64,000 nt of DNA from Pseudonocardia autotrophica. Lineage in GTDB: Bacteria; Actinomycetota; Actinomycetes; Mycobacteriales; Pseudonocardiaceae. Both the position numbers and the translations under genes were made by a program. The notes under the pieces were generated by a model. That model was not told the DNA's origin and ran no database searches. It saw only the letters and a list, made by a program, of their open reading frames with translations. Every line of letters starts with the position of its first letter. Position 1 is the stretch's first letter. The DNA lies in assembly GCF_000717175.1 (NCBI RefSeq), contig NZ_JNYD01000029.1:6004-70003 (forward strand), given 5' to 3'. This document shows, in pieces, positions 1-8,008 of the stretch.

Positions 1-707
1 ACGACGTCCCGGCAGGCCCGCACCGGTGCGATGCCGGCGTCGTGGTGCCAGAACAGCAGCGCGAACTGCACCTCCGGGCCCACCGGATGCAACCGGAACT
101 CGAACGAGGTGACCACGCCGAAGTTCCCGCCACCGCCCCGCAGCGCCCAGAACAGGTCCGGGTGCTCGTCGGCGGAGGCGGTGACGATGCTGCCGTCGGC
201 CAGCACCACCTCGGCGCGGAGCAGGTTGTCGATCGTCAGCCCGTACAGCCCGGTCAGATAGCCCATGCCGCCGCCGAGGGTCAGGCCGGCGATGCCCGTG
301 TGACTGACGGTCCCGGCGGGCACGGCCAGGCCGTGTTCCTGTGTCGCGGCATCGAGCTCGGCGAGCGACACCCCGGGCTGAACGACCGCGCGGCGCCGCG
401 CGGAGTCCACGGAGATCGACTTCATCGTCGACAGATCGATCATCAGGCCGTCGTCGCAGATCGCCCGGCCCGCGACGCCGTGCGCCCCGCCGCGGACGGC
501 GAGCTCCAGGCCCTCCTCCCGAGCCAGCTCGACGGCGGCCGCGACGTCGGCCGCGGTGCGGCACTGCACGATCACTGCGGGCCGACGGTCGATCTCGCCG
601 TTCCAGAGCGATCTGGCGTCGTCGTACCCGGCCTCGCCCGGTAGCAGGGCTGCGCCCGCGATCCGGGCTCGCAGGGCATCCACGTCGAACCTGGCCGTGC
701 TGGTCAT
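1..707 (-). CDS. FAD-binding oxidoreductase (BBE type), N-terminal part, cut by window edge
   Basis: About 235 residues of a PCMH-type flavoprotein are visible; the C-terminal substrate domain lies outside the window. The start ATG (705-707) follows a GAGGAGGGTG ribosome site. A glycine-rich RGGAHG segment carries the His that binds FAD covalently in berberine-bridge-enzyme relatives, and a GLTLGGGMG loop follows. It is a close paralogue of the next gene, with the same start region and the same motif order. The substrate cannot be read from sequence; family members oxidise sugars, alkaloids or polyketides. The family call is firm, the role is unknown. Confidence 0.85.
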   Translation of the reverse strand, partial: MTSTARFDVDALRARIAGAALLPGEAGYDDARSLWNGEIDRRPAVIVQCRTAADVAAAVELAREEGLELAVRGGAHGVAGRAICDDGLMIDLSTMKSISVDSARRRAVVQPGVSLAELDAATQEHGLAVPAGTVSHTGIAGLTLGGGMGYLTGLYGLTIDNLLRAEVVLADGSIVTASADEHPDLFWALRGGGGNFGVVTSFEFRLHPVGPEVQFALLFWHHDAGIAPVRACRDV

Positions 708-782
708 CTCACCCTCCTCGAAGCCGACGGTCGAGTGTGCGATGCCGGTCACCGCTCGGGCTGTACGTACTTCCTGCCCCGG

Positions 783-813
783 GGACGGCGCCCCTCGGAG
801 AAGGGCGCCGTCC
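783..813 (-). terminator. Hairpin terminator after the second FAD oxidoreductase
   Basis: A perfect 11-bp stem (783-793 with 803-813) and 9-base loop lie just past the stop codon at 821 on the minus strand. The arms contain GGCGCCC, as in the hairpin after lon (2285-2319). Confidence 0.6.
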
Positions 814-820
814 GCGCGGG

Positions 821-2215
821 TCAGGCAGGCTTGATGTTCGCGTTGACGTGGAAGACGTTGCCCGGGTCGTACTTCGCCTTGATCTGCGCGAGCCGCTCGA
901 ACTTCCGCGCGCCGTAGGCCGAGCGGAGGGCGTCCTCCGGGGTCTCCGCCATGAGGTTCACGTAGGAGCCCGAGCCGACGGCGGCGGGACGCAGGGCGTC
1001 CCAGGTGTCGCGCACCCAGGCGCGCTCGATCGCCATGGTCTCGGGGTCCGGCGCGATCGCATCGATCGCGACGACGTACCGGAGGCTTCGGCTGCCGCCG
1101 AACGCCGTGTCGTCGTCGCCGACCTCGGCGTACCCACCGCCGAACGGGAAGATCAGCACCTCGGACAGCGGCGACGTCATGCCGGGCAGCCGCTCGGCCA
1201 GGGTGTCGACGACCTCGTCCGGCATCGCGTCGAGGTAGAGGCCCTTCGTGTACGCGCGGATCCCCCAGGGCTGGGCCTCGTCGAGCATCTGCTGCAGCCC
1301 GACGTACGGGATGGGCGTCAGCACCTCGAACAGCGGGTCGAGCGCCTCCCGCAGCGGTACGACCGCGGCCGCGTGTTCCTCCGCGCCGCCGAAGCCGACG
1401 ACGATCACGCCGACGCCGCGCCGGAAGTGGTGCTCCTGCGGGACGATCGGCGTCGGCGGGGCCGCGATGCACGCGACCGCCGGGCTGATCCCCTCCGGCA
1501 CCCCGTCGAACCAGTCCCGTGCCGCGCGCAGGGCGTGCGCCGCCCGCTCCTGCTCCACGAACAGCAGGCCCAGGTGGACCATCGGCCCGACCGGGTGCAG
1601 CCGGAACTCGAACTCGGTCACCACGCCGAAGTTGCCGCCGCCCCCGCGGATCGCCCAGAACAGGTCCGGGTGCTCGGTCGCGCTCGCCCGCACGCACTGT
1701 CCGTCGGCCAGGACGATCTCGGCCGACTCGAGGTTGTCGATCGAGAGGCCGTGCAGCCGGGACAGCCACCCGAATCCGCCGCCGAGCGTGAGCCCGCCGA
1801 CGCCGGTGTGGCTCACCGTCCCGGCGGGCGTCGCGAGGCCGTGGGCCTGGGTGGCGGCGTCGAGCTGCGCCAGCTTCGCGCCCCCGCCGCAGCGGGCCCG
1901 CCGGGCCTGCGGATCGACGACCACGGAGTCGAGCGGGCTGAGGTCGATCATCAGCCCGCGCTCGGGCACGGCCGCGCCCCAGTACCCGTGCCCGCCCCCG
2001 CGCACGGCCACCTCGAGGCCCTCCTCGCGGGCGTACCGGAGCGCCGCGGCGACGTCGTCGGGGCCGGTGCAGCGCGCGATCACCGCGGGCCGCTTGTCGA
2101 TCTCACCGTTCCACACCGACCGGGCCTCGTCGTACCCGTCGTCCCCGGGCAGCAGGACGGCCCCGCCCATCCGGGCCCGCAGCGCCTCGACGTCGTACCG
2201 TGCCGTGCTCGTCAT
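821..2215 (-). CDS. FAD-binding oxidoreductase, berberine bridge enzyme family
   Basis: 464 residues, full length for the family. The N-terminal PCMH FAD domain has RGGGHGYWG (His76, the expected 8-alpha-histidyl FAD attachment), followed by GGLTLGGGFG and GGGGNFGVVT. The C-terminus ends in a BBE segment (YDPGNVFHVN). The Cys that gives a second covalent bond in bicovalent relatives is absent: the aligned stretch reads GTVSHTGVGG. So FAD is probably attached once. The gene sits in tandem behind its paralogue (stop 821, next start 707) with a hairpin between, so the pair arose by duplication. The substrate is unknown. Confidence 0.88.
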   Translation of the reverse strand: MTSTARYDVEALRARMGGAVLLPGDDGYDEARSVWNGEIDKRPAVIARCTGPDDVAAALRYAREEGLEVAVRGGGHGYWGAAVPERGLMIDLSPLDSVVVDPQARRARCGGGAKLAQLDAATQAHGLATPAGTVSHTGVGGLTLGGGFGWLSRLHGLSIDNLESAEIVLADGQCVRASATEHPDLFWAIRGGGGNFGVVTEFEFRLHPVGPMVHLGLLFVEQERAAHALRAARDWFDGVPEGISPAVACIAAPPTPIVPQEHHFRRGVGVIVVGFGGAEEHAAAVVPLREALDPLFEVLTPIPYVGLQQMLDEAQPWGIRAYTKGLYLDAMPDEVVDTLAERLPGMTSPLSEVLIFPFGGGYAEVGDDDTAFGGSRSLRYVVAIDAIAPDPETMAIERAWVRDTWDALRPAAVGSGSYVNLMAETPEDALRSAYGARKFERLAQIKAKYDPGNVFHVNANIKPA

Positions 2216-2284
2216 TCGCCCTCCTCGGTGTCGGAACTCCGCCCGAGGAAGAGCGTGTGAGGACGATCACGGATACCGAGAACG

Positions 2285-2319
2285 CCGGATGGCGCCCCTC
2301 GTCGAGGGGCGCCGTCCGG
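2285..2319 (-). terminator. Hairpin terminator after lon
   Basis: The core stem is 10 bp (2291-2300 with 2304-2313, loop GTC), extended outward by CCGGA/TCCGG across one mismatch. It lies 12 bases past the lon stop on the minus strand and within the leader of the FAD oxidoreductase gene. Confidence 0.6.
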
Positions 2320-2330
2320 ATTCGTGCAGG

Positions 2331-4631
2331 TCAGGCGGCGGTACGCTGCTCCACCGGCTCGAGCGCGATCTCGAGGACCTCGCTCACGTCGGCGACCGGG
2401 TGCACCCGGAGCTCACCGCGGACCGACTCCGGCAGGTCGTCGAGGTCGGGCTCGTTGCGCTTCGGGATGATCACGTCGGTCAGGCCCGCCCGGTGCGCGG
2501 CCAGCAGCTTCTGCTTGACCCCGCCGATCGGGAGCACCTTGCCCTGCAGCGTGACCTCGCCGGTCATGCCGACCGACGACCGCACCGGACGTCCGGAGGC
2601 GAGCGACGCCAGCGCCGTCGTCATCGTGACGCCGGCCGACGGGCCGTCCTTCGGGACCGCACCCGCGGGGACGTGCACGTGCAGCTTCTTCGACGCCAGG
2701 TCCCCGGCCAGCCCGCGCGAGCGCAGGTAGGACAGGGCGATCGACACCGACTCGGTCATGACCTCACCGAGCTGGCCGGTGATCGTCAGGCCGGGGTCGC
2801 CGTCCATCTTGGTGGCCTCGATGAACAGGACGTCGCCGCCCGCGCCGGTCACCGCCAGGCCGGTCGCCACGCCCGGGACGGAGGTGCGCTCCGCCGACTC
2901 CGGGGTGAACTTCGGCCGGCCCAGGTACTTGACCAGGGTGTCGGCGTCGACGTGGATCGGCGCCTCCTGCCCCGAGTCGAGCCCGACGGCGGCCTTCCGC
3001 AGGACCTTGGCCAGGCCCCGCTCCAGCTGCCGCACGCCCGCCTCGCGGGTGTACTCGGCGGCGATCATGCCCAGCGCGACCTCGGAGAACTCGACGTCCG
3101 TCGGCTCCAGGCCGGCCTTCTCGACCTGCCGCGGCAGCAGGTGGTCGCGGGCGATCGCGATCTTCTCCTGCTCGGTGTAGCCGTCGAGCGTCACGACCTC
3201 CATGCGGTCCGCCAGCGGGCCCGGGATGGCCTCGCCGACGTTCGCGGTCGCGAGGAACAGCACGTTCGACAGGTCCAGGTCCACCTCGAGGTAGTGGTCG
3301 CGGAACGTGTGGTTCTGCGCCGGGTCGAGCACCTCGAGCAGGGCCGCGGACGGGTCGCCGCGGTAGTCGCTGCCGACCTTGTCGATCTCGTCGAGCAGCA
3401 CGACGGGGTTCATCGTGCCGGCCTCGCGGACCGCGCGGACGATGCGGCCGGGCAGCGCGCCGACGTAGGTGCGCCGGTGGCCGCGGATCTCCGCCTCGTC
3501 GCGCACGCCGCCCAGGGCGACGCGGACGAACTTGCGGCCGAGCGCGCGGGCCACGGACTCACCCAGCGACGTCTTGCCGACGCCGGGCGGCCCGACGAGC
3601 GCCAGCACGGCACCCGAGCCGCGGCCGCCGACGGTGTCCAGGCCCTTGCGGTTGCGCCGCGAGCGGACGGCGAGGAACTCGACCAGCCGCTCCTTGACGT
3701 CGTCGAGGCCGGCGTGGTCGGCGTCCAGGATCCGCCGGGCCTCGACCAGGTCGTCGGTGTCGACGGTGGTCTCGTGCCACGGCATGTCGAGGATCGTGTC
3801 CAGCCAGGTCCGGATCCAGCCCGACTCCGGGCTCTGGTCCGACGCCCGCTCCAGCTTGCCGACCTCGGTCAGCGCGGCCTTGCGGACGTGCTCGGGCAGG
3901 TCGGCGGCCTCGACGCGGGCACGGTAGTCGTCCTCGCCCTCGGGGTCGCCCTCACCGAGCTCCTTGCGGATCGCGGCGAGCTGCTGGCGCAGCAGGAACT
4001 CGCGCTGCTGCTTCTCCATGCCCTCGCGGACGTCGTTCGAGATCTTCTCGGTGACCTCCTGCTCGGCGACGTGCTCCTTCGTCCACTCGAGGAGCTTCTC
4101 CAGCCGGCGGGTCACGTCGGTCTCGGCGAGCAGCTCCAGCTTGTGGGAGTTGTCGAGCCAGCTCGCCCAGCCGGCCAGGTCGGCCAGCTGCCCCGGGTCC
4201 GTCGTCTGCTGGACGGAGTCGATCACCTGCCACGCGTTGCGCTGCTGCAGGATCCCGACGACCAGGGCCTTGTACTCCTTGGCCAGCTCGTGGGTCCGGC
4301 CTGTCACGGGCGAGTCGTCGACCGTCTCGGCCTCCACCCACAGGGCCGAGCCCGGGCCGGTCACCCCCGACCCGATGCGGGCTCGCGTCTCACCGCGGAC
4401 CACGGCGGCCCGGTCCCCGTTCGGGAGCCTGCCGATCTGTTCCAGGACCGCGACCACACCGATCGCGGCGTACTTCCCGTCGAGGCGGGGGACGACGAGG
4501 ACCTTCTTGCCCTCCGCGGCGTCGACCGCGGCCTGAACCTCCGGAGCGTCGAGCCGGACGGGCACCACCATGCCGGGCAGCACCACCGAGTCGGTCAGCG
4601 GAAGCACCGGCAGCTTCAGCGTCTGTGTCAT
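2331..4631 (-). CDS. lon: ATP-dependent protease Lon
   Basis: 766 residues, a normal LonA length. The N-terminal LON substrate domain starts [12 protein letters not shown]. The AAA+ module has Walker A GPPGVGKT (about 347-354) and Walker B LLDEID (about 412-417). The C-terminal protease domain has catalytic Ser665 in KDGPSAG and Lys708 in GGVKQKLL, the normal dyad and spacing. It degrades misfolded and regulatory proteins in the cytoplasm. The frame stays open upstream to about 5276, but homology begins at the ATG at 4631, so that start is used. An 89-base gap separates it from the YbaK-like gene. I see no clear HspR or ClgR box. Confidence 0.97.
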   Translation of the reverse strand: MTQTLKLPVLPLTDSVVLPGMVVPVRLDAPEVQAAVDAAEGKKVLVVPRLDGKYAAIGVVAVLEQIGRLPNGDRAAVVRGETRARIGSGVTGPGSALWVEAETVDDSPVTGRTHELAKEYKALVVGILQQRNAWQVIDSVQQTTDPGQLADLAGWASWLDNSHKLELLAETDVTRRLEKLLEWTKEHVAEQEVTEKISNDVREGMEKQQREFLLRQQLAAIRKELGEGDPEGEDDYRARVEAADLPEHVRKAALTEVGKLERASDQSPESGWIRTWLDTILDMPWHETTVDTDDLVEARRILDADHAGLDDVKERLVEFLAVRSRRNRKGLDTVGGRGSGAVLALVGPPGVGKTSLGESVARALGRKFVRVALGGVRDEAEIRGHRRTYVGALPGRIVRAVREAGTMNPVVLLDEIDKVGSDYRGDPSAALLEVLDPAQNHTFRDHYLEVDLDLSNVLFLATANVGEAIPGPLADRMEVVTLDGYTEQEKIAIARDHLLPRQVEKAGLEPTDVEFSEVALGMIAAEYTREAGVRQLERGLAKVLRKAAVGLDSGQEAPIHVDADTLVKYLGRPKFTPESAERTSVPGVATGLAVTGAGGDVLFIEATKMDGDPGLTITGQLGEVMTESVSIALSYLRSRGLAGDLASKKLHVHVPAGAVPKDGPSAGVTMTTALASLASGRPVRSSVGMTGEVTLQGKVLPIGGVKQKLLAAHRAGLTDVIIPKRNEPDLDDLPESVRGELRVHPVADVSEVLEIALEPVEQRTAA

Positions 4632-4720
4632 GCCCCGGTCAACGCTTACACCGCAAGCCTCATTCCAGCGTTCAAGTAAGTCCGCTGTGGGTGAACGCAG
4701 GAACCTTGAGCGAGGGCGAC

Positions 4721-5263
4721 TCAGGCCGGTCGGGCCAGGTCCTCCACGACCTCGGCACCGGGGAGTGCGGTGAGCACGGCACCCGGGACGGCGAGCTTGG
4801 AGCCCCGGATCCCGCTGCCCACGACCACGGCCTCGGCGGCGGCGACCTCGGGCGCGATCAGGAGCGGCCAGCCCTCGGGCAGGCCGAGCGGGGTGATGCC
4901 GCCGTACTCCATGCCGGTGAGCTCGACGGCCTCGTCCATCGGGGCGAAGGAGGCCTTGCGGACGTCCAGCCTGCGCTTGACCACGCCGTTCACGTCCGCG
5001 CGCGTGGTCGCGAGGACCAGGCAGGCGGCGTACCGGACCTCGCCGGACCGCTTGCCCGACACGACCACGCAGTTCGCCGAGAACTCGGGCGGGGAGGAGT
5101 AGGCCTCGCAGAAGGCGGCGGTGTCGGCCAGGTCGGGGTCGATCTCCGCGACCAGCACACCGCTCGCGTCGGGCAGCCGCGACAGCGCCTTGACGACGGG
5201 TTCGGCGAGCAGTTCGGGGTGGTCGGCGGCGGGGAGCGGGGTCAGGCTGCCGAGCACGCTCAC
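4721..5263 (-). CDS. YbaK/EbsC-like protein (aminoacyl-tRNA deacylase family)
   Basis: 180 residues from a GTG start at 5263 whose GTGA overlaps the stop of the DUF2516 gene, indicating translational coupling. The sequence has the YbaK/ProX fold signature: a central region with VKRRLDVRKASFAPMDEAVE, then EYGGITPLGLP and a C-terminal segment VVVGSGIRGSKLAVPG. Family members hydrolyse mischarged aminoacyl-tRNA, typically Cys- or Ala-tRNA(Pro). The N-terminal 20 residues vary. Activity on a specific tRNA cannot be read here. Neighbours (DUF2516, HBHA, XRE) do not suggest a pathway. Confidence 0.8.
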   Translation of the reverse strand: MSVLGSLTPLPAADHPELLAEPVVKALSRLPDASGVLVAEIDPDLADTAAFCEAYSSPPEFSANCVVVSGKRSGEVRYAACLVLATTRADVNGVVKRRLDVRKASFAPMDEAVELTGMEYGGITPLGLPEGWPLLIAPEVAAAEAVVVGSGIRGSKLAVPGAVLTALPGAEVVEDLARPA

Positions 5264-5622
5264 CAGCTGTTGCCACCCCGCGAGGCGGCGACGACGGCCG
5301 GCTTGACGTCGACCAGGTAGACCAGCATCGCGACGGTGCCGGCCAGCCAGAACAGCGTGAGCTCGCTGCGCAGCCCCTGGAAGGAGGCGACGACGCCGAG
5401 CAGGCTGGGCGACGAGATCACCCCGAAGATGGGGATGACCAGCAGGAACAGCGCGGCCGCGCCGGTGATGCCCAGCCAGGCGTTCTTGGTCAGCTTGCTG
5501 GCCGCCTGGAAGGCGTCGGCACGCTGGCGGACGGCGTGCACGAAGGCGTAACCCGAGCACACCGCGACCACGATGCCGATCACGCACAGCACCAGGCGGT
5601 CGAGCATGGTGAACACGTTCAC
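5260..5622 (-). CDS. DUF2516 family membrane protein
   Basis: 120 residues from a GTG start at 5622. Three hydrophobic segments (about 8-28, 50-70, 88-105) separated by short polar loops indicate an integral membrane protein. The pattern and position next to an HBHA-like gene resemble mycobacterial Rv0476, a DUF2516 protein. The function of the family is unknown. It overlaps the next gene by four bases (GTGA), so the two are probably co-translated. A strong hairpin separates it from the HBHA gene upstream. Confidence 0.8.
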   Translation of the reverse strand: MNVFTMLDRLVLCVIGIVVAVCSGYAFVHAVRQRADAFQAASKLTKNAWLGITGAAALFLLVIPIFGVISSPSLLGVVASFQGLRSELTLFWLAGTVAMLVYLVDVKPAVVAASRGGNSW

Positions 5623-5691
5623 CGGTCCAGACTACGTGCGGCGGCGGGATCAGGACATACCCGCACACCGTGAGCGGTGTCCCCGCAGAGA

Positions 5692-5728
5692 CCGACGGCC
5701 CCGGAGCGGGCTGCTCCGGGGCCGTCGG
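5692..5728 (-). terminator. Strong hairpin between the HBHA-like gene and the DUF2516 gene
   Basis: A perfect 16-bp stem (5692-5707 with 5713-5728) with loop GGGCT, 14 bases past the HBHA stop. It suggests the XRE-HBHA transcript ends here and DUF2516-YbaK has its own promoter in 5623-5691. Confidence 0.75.
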
Positions 5729-5741
5729 GACGCGGGACGCG

Positions 5742-6581
5742 TCAGCTGTCGGACTTGGCCGGGCCCGGGCGCCGGGTGGCCGGCTTGCGGGTCGCGGCCT
5801 TCGGCGCGGTCTTCGCCGGGGTCGCGGCCTTCGCGGCCGGGGTCTCGCTCCGCGGCGCGGTCTCGGTCTGCGGAGCCGGCTCGGTCACCGGGGCGGTGCG
5901 GCTCGCCGCGCGGCGCGTGGTGCTGCGCGTGGTGGCGGCGGCCTCGTCACCGGCCTCGTCGACGGCCTTCGCGGCGTCCTGGCCCGCCTCGGCGACGACC
6001 TTCGACGCGTCCGCGGAGACCTCGGTGATGGTCTCGGCGACCTCGTCGGCGGCCTTCTGCGTGCGGACGGCCACCTTCTCGCCGACCGAACGGGTCTGGC
6101 GGGTCAGGGTCGAGAGGGCCTTCTCGGCGGCGTCGTGCGCGTCGTCGACGAGGGCGTCGACCCGGGCGTCGAACTTGCCGGTCAGCTCCTCGACCTGGGT
6201 GAAGGCCTGCTTGACCTGCGGCTGCTCGCGGATCTCGGACCAGGTACCCGCACCGTGGCGGGCGAGGTCGGCGTAGGCCTTCTCCGCACGGGCGCGCCAC
6301 AGCTCGACGACCTTGCGCAGCTCCTCGGTGGTCAGCTTGCCGCGCAGGCCCTCGATCTCGCCGGGCAGCTCGGAGGCGAACTTCTGGGCGGCCTCGGCCT
6401 GGGCGGTCGCGGCGGTCCTGGCGTTGCTGTAGGCGCCGAGGATGCTCGAGTACGCGTACTCGCCGGCACCCAGCACCGCCAGCAGCGGCGTCTTGACGGT
6501 CTCCGCCTGCTCGGCGGCGGACTTGGCAGCCTGCTCGCGGACCTTGCGGACGTCCGCGGCGGTCGGCAGCGACACGGCCAT
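5742..6581 (-). CDS. Heparin-binding hemagglutinin-like protein
   Basis: 279 residues. The N-terminal two thirds are a long helical, coiled-coil region rich in Ala, Glu and Lys; the last 80 residues are a Lys/Arg/Ala/Pro tail with repeats such as AAKAATPAKTAPKAA, like the heparin-binding tail of mycobacterial HbhA. Mycobacterial HbhA is a surface adhesin also linked to lipid inclusions; an adhesin role here is inference. The ATG at 6581 is preferred because AGAGGAAG lies nine bases upstream; a GTG at 6590 overlaps the regulator stop. The XRE regulator lies directly upstream, as Rv0474 does before hbhA. Confidence 0.8.
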   Translation of the reverse strand: MAVSLPTAADVRKVREQAAKSAAEQAETVKTPLLAVLGAGEYAYSSILGAYSNARTAATAQAEAAQKFASELPGEIEGLRGKLTTEELRKVVELWRARAEKAYADLARHGAGTWSEIREQPQVKQAFTQVEELTGKFDARVDALVDDAHDAAEKALSTLTRQTRSVGEKVAVRTQKAADEVAETITEVSADASKVVAEAGQDAAKAVDEAGDEAAATTRSTTRRAASRTAPVTEPAPQTETAPRSETPAAKAATPAKTAPKAATRKPATRRPGPAKSDS

Positions 6582-6586
6582 GGTGA

Positions 6587-7015
6587 TCACTTCCTCTGTT
6601 CGGTCGGGACGTCGGGATCGACCTGTAGGTCGTTCTCCCGCCGGAAGGACTGGTAGATGTCGAGAAGAACCTGCTTCTGGCGCTCCGTGAGGGAGGCGTC
6701 GGACAGGACCGCGTCGGTGACGACGCTGGCAGGCCGCTCCTCGAGGATCCCCGCCTTGACGTAGAGCGCCTCGGCGGAGATCCGCAGCCCCTTCGCGATC
6801 TGCTGCAGGATCTCGGCCGACGGTCTGCGCAGTCCGCGCTCGATCTGGCTGAGGTACGGGTTGCTGACGCCGGCCGTCCGGGCGAGCTGCCGCAACGAGA
6901 CCTGGGCGGCCTCGCGTTGGGAGCGGATGTAGGAGCCGATGTCGTCCACGGTCTTCTCGACGACGTGACCCACCTGACCCACGGCCTGGTCGATCAACGG
7001 CTTGTCGTCCGACAT
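6587..7015 (-). CDS. XRE-family transcriptional regulator (Rv0474-like)
   Basis: 142 residues from the ATG at 7015, which follows GGGGGAGGTGAGCGT. A Cro/C1-type helix-turn-helix spans about residues 30-85 (VSLRQLARTAGVSNPYLSQI, then ERGLRRPS). The N-terminal 30 residues are amphipathic and the C-terminus is acidic and helical. Its stop overlaps a possible GTG start of the HBHA-like gene, so it heads a two-gene unit. The likely role is control of that unit, inferred from position and from the same order in mycobacteria. Confidence 0.85.
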   Translation of the reverse strand: MSDDKPLIDQAVGQVGHVVEKTVDDIGSYIRSQREAAQVSLRQLARTAGVSNPYLSQIERGLRRPSAEILQQIAKGLRISAEALYVKAGILEERPASVVTDAVLSDASLTERQKQVLLDIYQSFRRENDLQVDPDVPTEQRK

Positions 7016-7171
7016 ACGCTCACCTCCCCCGGACACGATCGACCGTACGCGGCCGTGCTAGCTGCTGCAAGCGGGATGCTTGCGCAGGTGGCGTGGCCCT
7101 CGTCACGATCTGGATCGATCAGCTCGGTCGGGCGTGGATCAGGGCCGCCGGCCGCCCTCTAGGGTGTCGAC

Positions 7172-7615
7172 GTGCACGGCACCCCGCCGCCGGACGCCGC
7201 GGCCCGCCCACCGGTCGTCGCACCGCTGCGCGGGCAGGGCCGGGCCACCGTGGCCGTCGCGGTCGGGGGCGCGCTCGGGGCCCTGGCCCGCTGGGGCGTG
7301 GGCCTCGGGCTGCCGACCACGCCCGGCGCCTTCCCGTGGGGGACCTTCCTCATCAACGTGTCCGGCTGCCTCGCGATCGGCGTCCTGCTCGTGGTCGTCA
7401 CCGAGCTCCGCACGGCCCACCCGCTGGTGCGGCCGTTCCTCGCGACCGGGGTCCTCGGCGGCTTCACCACCTTCTCGACCTTCTCGGTCGACGCCCAGCA
7501 CCTCCTGCTGGGCGGGCACGTCGGCCTCGCCGTCGCCTACCTGGCCGGAACGCTCGTCGCGGCCGTGGCGGCGACCTGGCTCGGCGCCGCGGCGGCGCGG
7601 AGGTTCGGCCGGTGA
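7172..7615 (+). CDS. crcB: Fluoride channel FluC/CrcB, first of a pair
   Basis: 147 residues from a GTG start, four transmembrane segments. FluC hallmarks are present: GGALGALARWGV in the first helix, PWGTFLINVSG with the conserved Asn, and GFTTFSTFSVD with the phenylalanines lining the fluoride path. It exports fluoride from the cytoplasm. The N-terminus has a 25-residue proline-rich extension. Its stop overlaps the GTG start of the second copy (GTGA). In genomes with two FluC genes the products may form antiparallel heterodimers. I found no fluoride riboswitch upstream. Confidence 0.92.
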   Translation: MHGTPPPDAAARPPVVAPLRGQGRATVAVAVGGALGALARWGVGLGLPTTPGAFPWGTFLINVSGCLAIGVLLVVVTELRTAHPLVRPFLATGVLGGFTTFSTFSVDAQHLLLGGHVGLAVAYLAGTLVAAVAATWLGAAAARRFGR

Positions 7616-7968
7616 CCCCGCTGCTCGTGGTGCTCGGCGCGGCCGTCGGCGCCCCGGCCCGCTACCTCACCGACCGGCTCGTGCAGTCGCGGCACGCGAC
7701 GGGCTTCCCGTGGGGCACCTTCACGATCAACGTCGTGGGCTCGTTCGTGCTCGGGACGGTGGCGGGGGCCGCCACGTCGCCGGCGGTGACCGCGCTGGTC
7801 GGCACGGGGTTCTGCGGGGCGCTGACCACCTACTCGACCTTCGGCTGGGAGACCGTCGGCCTCGCCCGGGAGGGCCGGCGCCTGCTCGCCGTGCTCAACG
7901 CCGTCGGCTCCGTCATGGCCGGGCTCGGCGCCGCGGGTCTGGGCCTGGCCGTGGGCACCACCCTGTGA
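7612..7968 (+). CDS. crcB: Fluoride channel FluC/CrcB, second of a pair
   Basis: 118 residues from a GTG start that overlaps the previous stop. It has GAAVGAPARYLTDR, PWGTFTINVVGSFVLG and TTYSTFGWET, the same motif set as its partner, and four hydrophobic segments. It is shorter because it lacks the proline-rich N-terminus. The stop TGA (7966-7968) is part of the left arm of a perfect 18-bp palindrome, so the hairpin begins within the coding sequence. Confidence 0.92.
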   Translation: MTPLLVVLGAAVGAPARYLTDRLVQSRHATGFPWGTFTINVVGSFVLGTVAGAATSPAVTALVGTGFCGALTTYSTFGWETVGLAREGRRLLAVLNAVGSVMAGLGAAGLGLAVGTTL

Positions 7969-8004
7969 GTGGCGATGGTCGCCATAGCGACCATCGCCAC
8001 TCAC
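7965..8004. terminator. GTGAGTG-type palindrome, bidirectional terminator
   Basis: A perfect 18-bp inverted repeat (7965-7982 with 7987-8004, loop CATA) between convergent crcB and the DUF445 gene. Its outer arms are GTGAGTG and CACTCAC. Nearly the same sequence recurs at 46641-46678, and palindromes with the same ends occur at 35700, 36978 and 37215. Confidence 0.8.
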
Positions 8005-8008
8005 GACC

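Noticed and set aside
4654..4676. HspR HAIR-like site upstream of lon
   Set aside because: The half-sites (CTTGAAC and GGCTTG) are direct, not inverted, and do not match CTTGAGT-N7-ACTCAAG.
1248..4679. A 1143-codon open frame opposite lon
   Set aside because: Same artefact; lon on the other strand is complete and conserved.
2331..5276. Extended start for lon at 5276
   Set aside because: The extension overlaps the YbaK-like gene and lacks homology; the LON domain begins at the ATG at 4631.
7971..7992. Fluoride riboswitch resemblance (GGCGATGGTCGCCAT) near crcB
   Set aside because: It lies after the second crcB gene, is part of a perfect palindrome, and recurs after an acyl-CoA dehydrogenase gene unrelated to fluoride.
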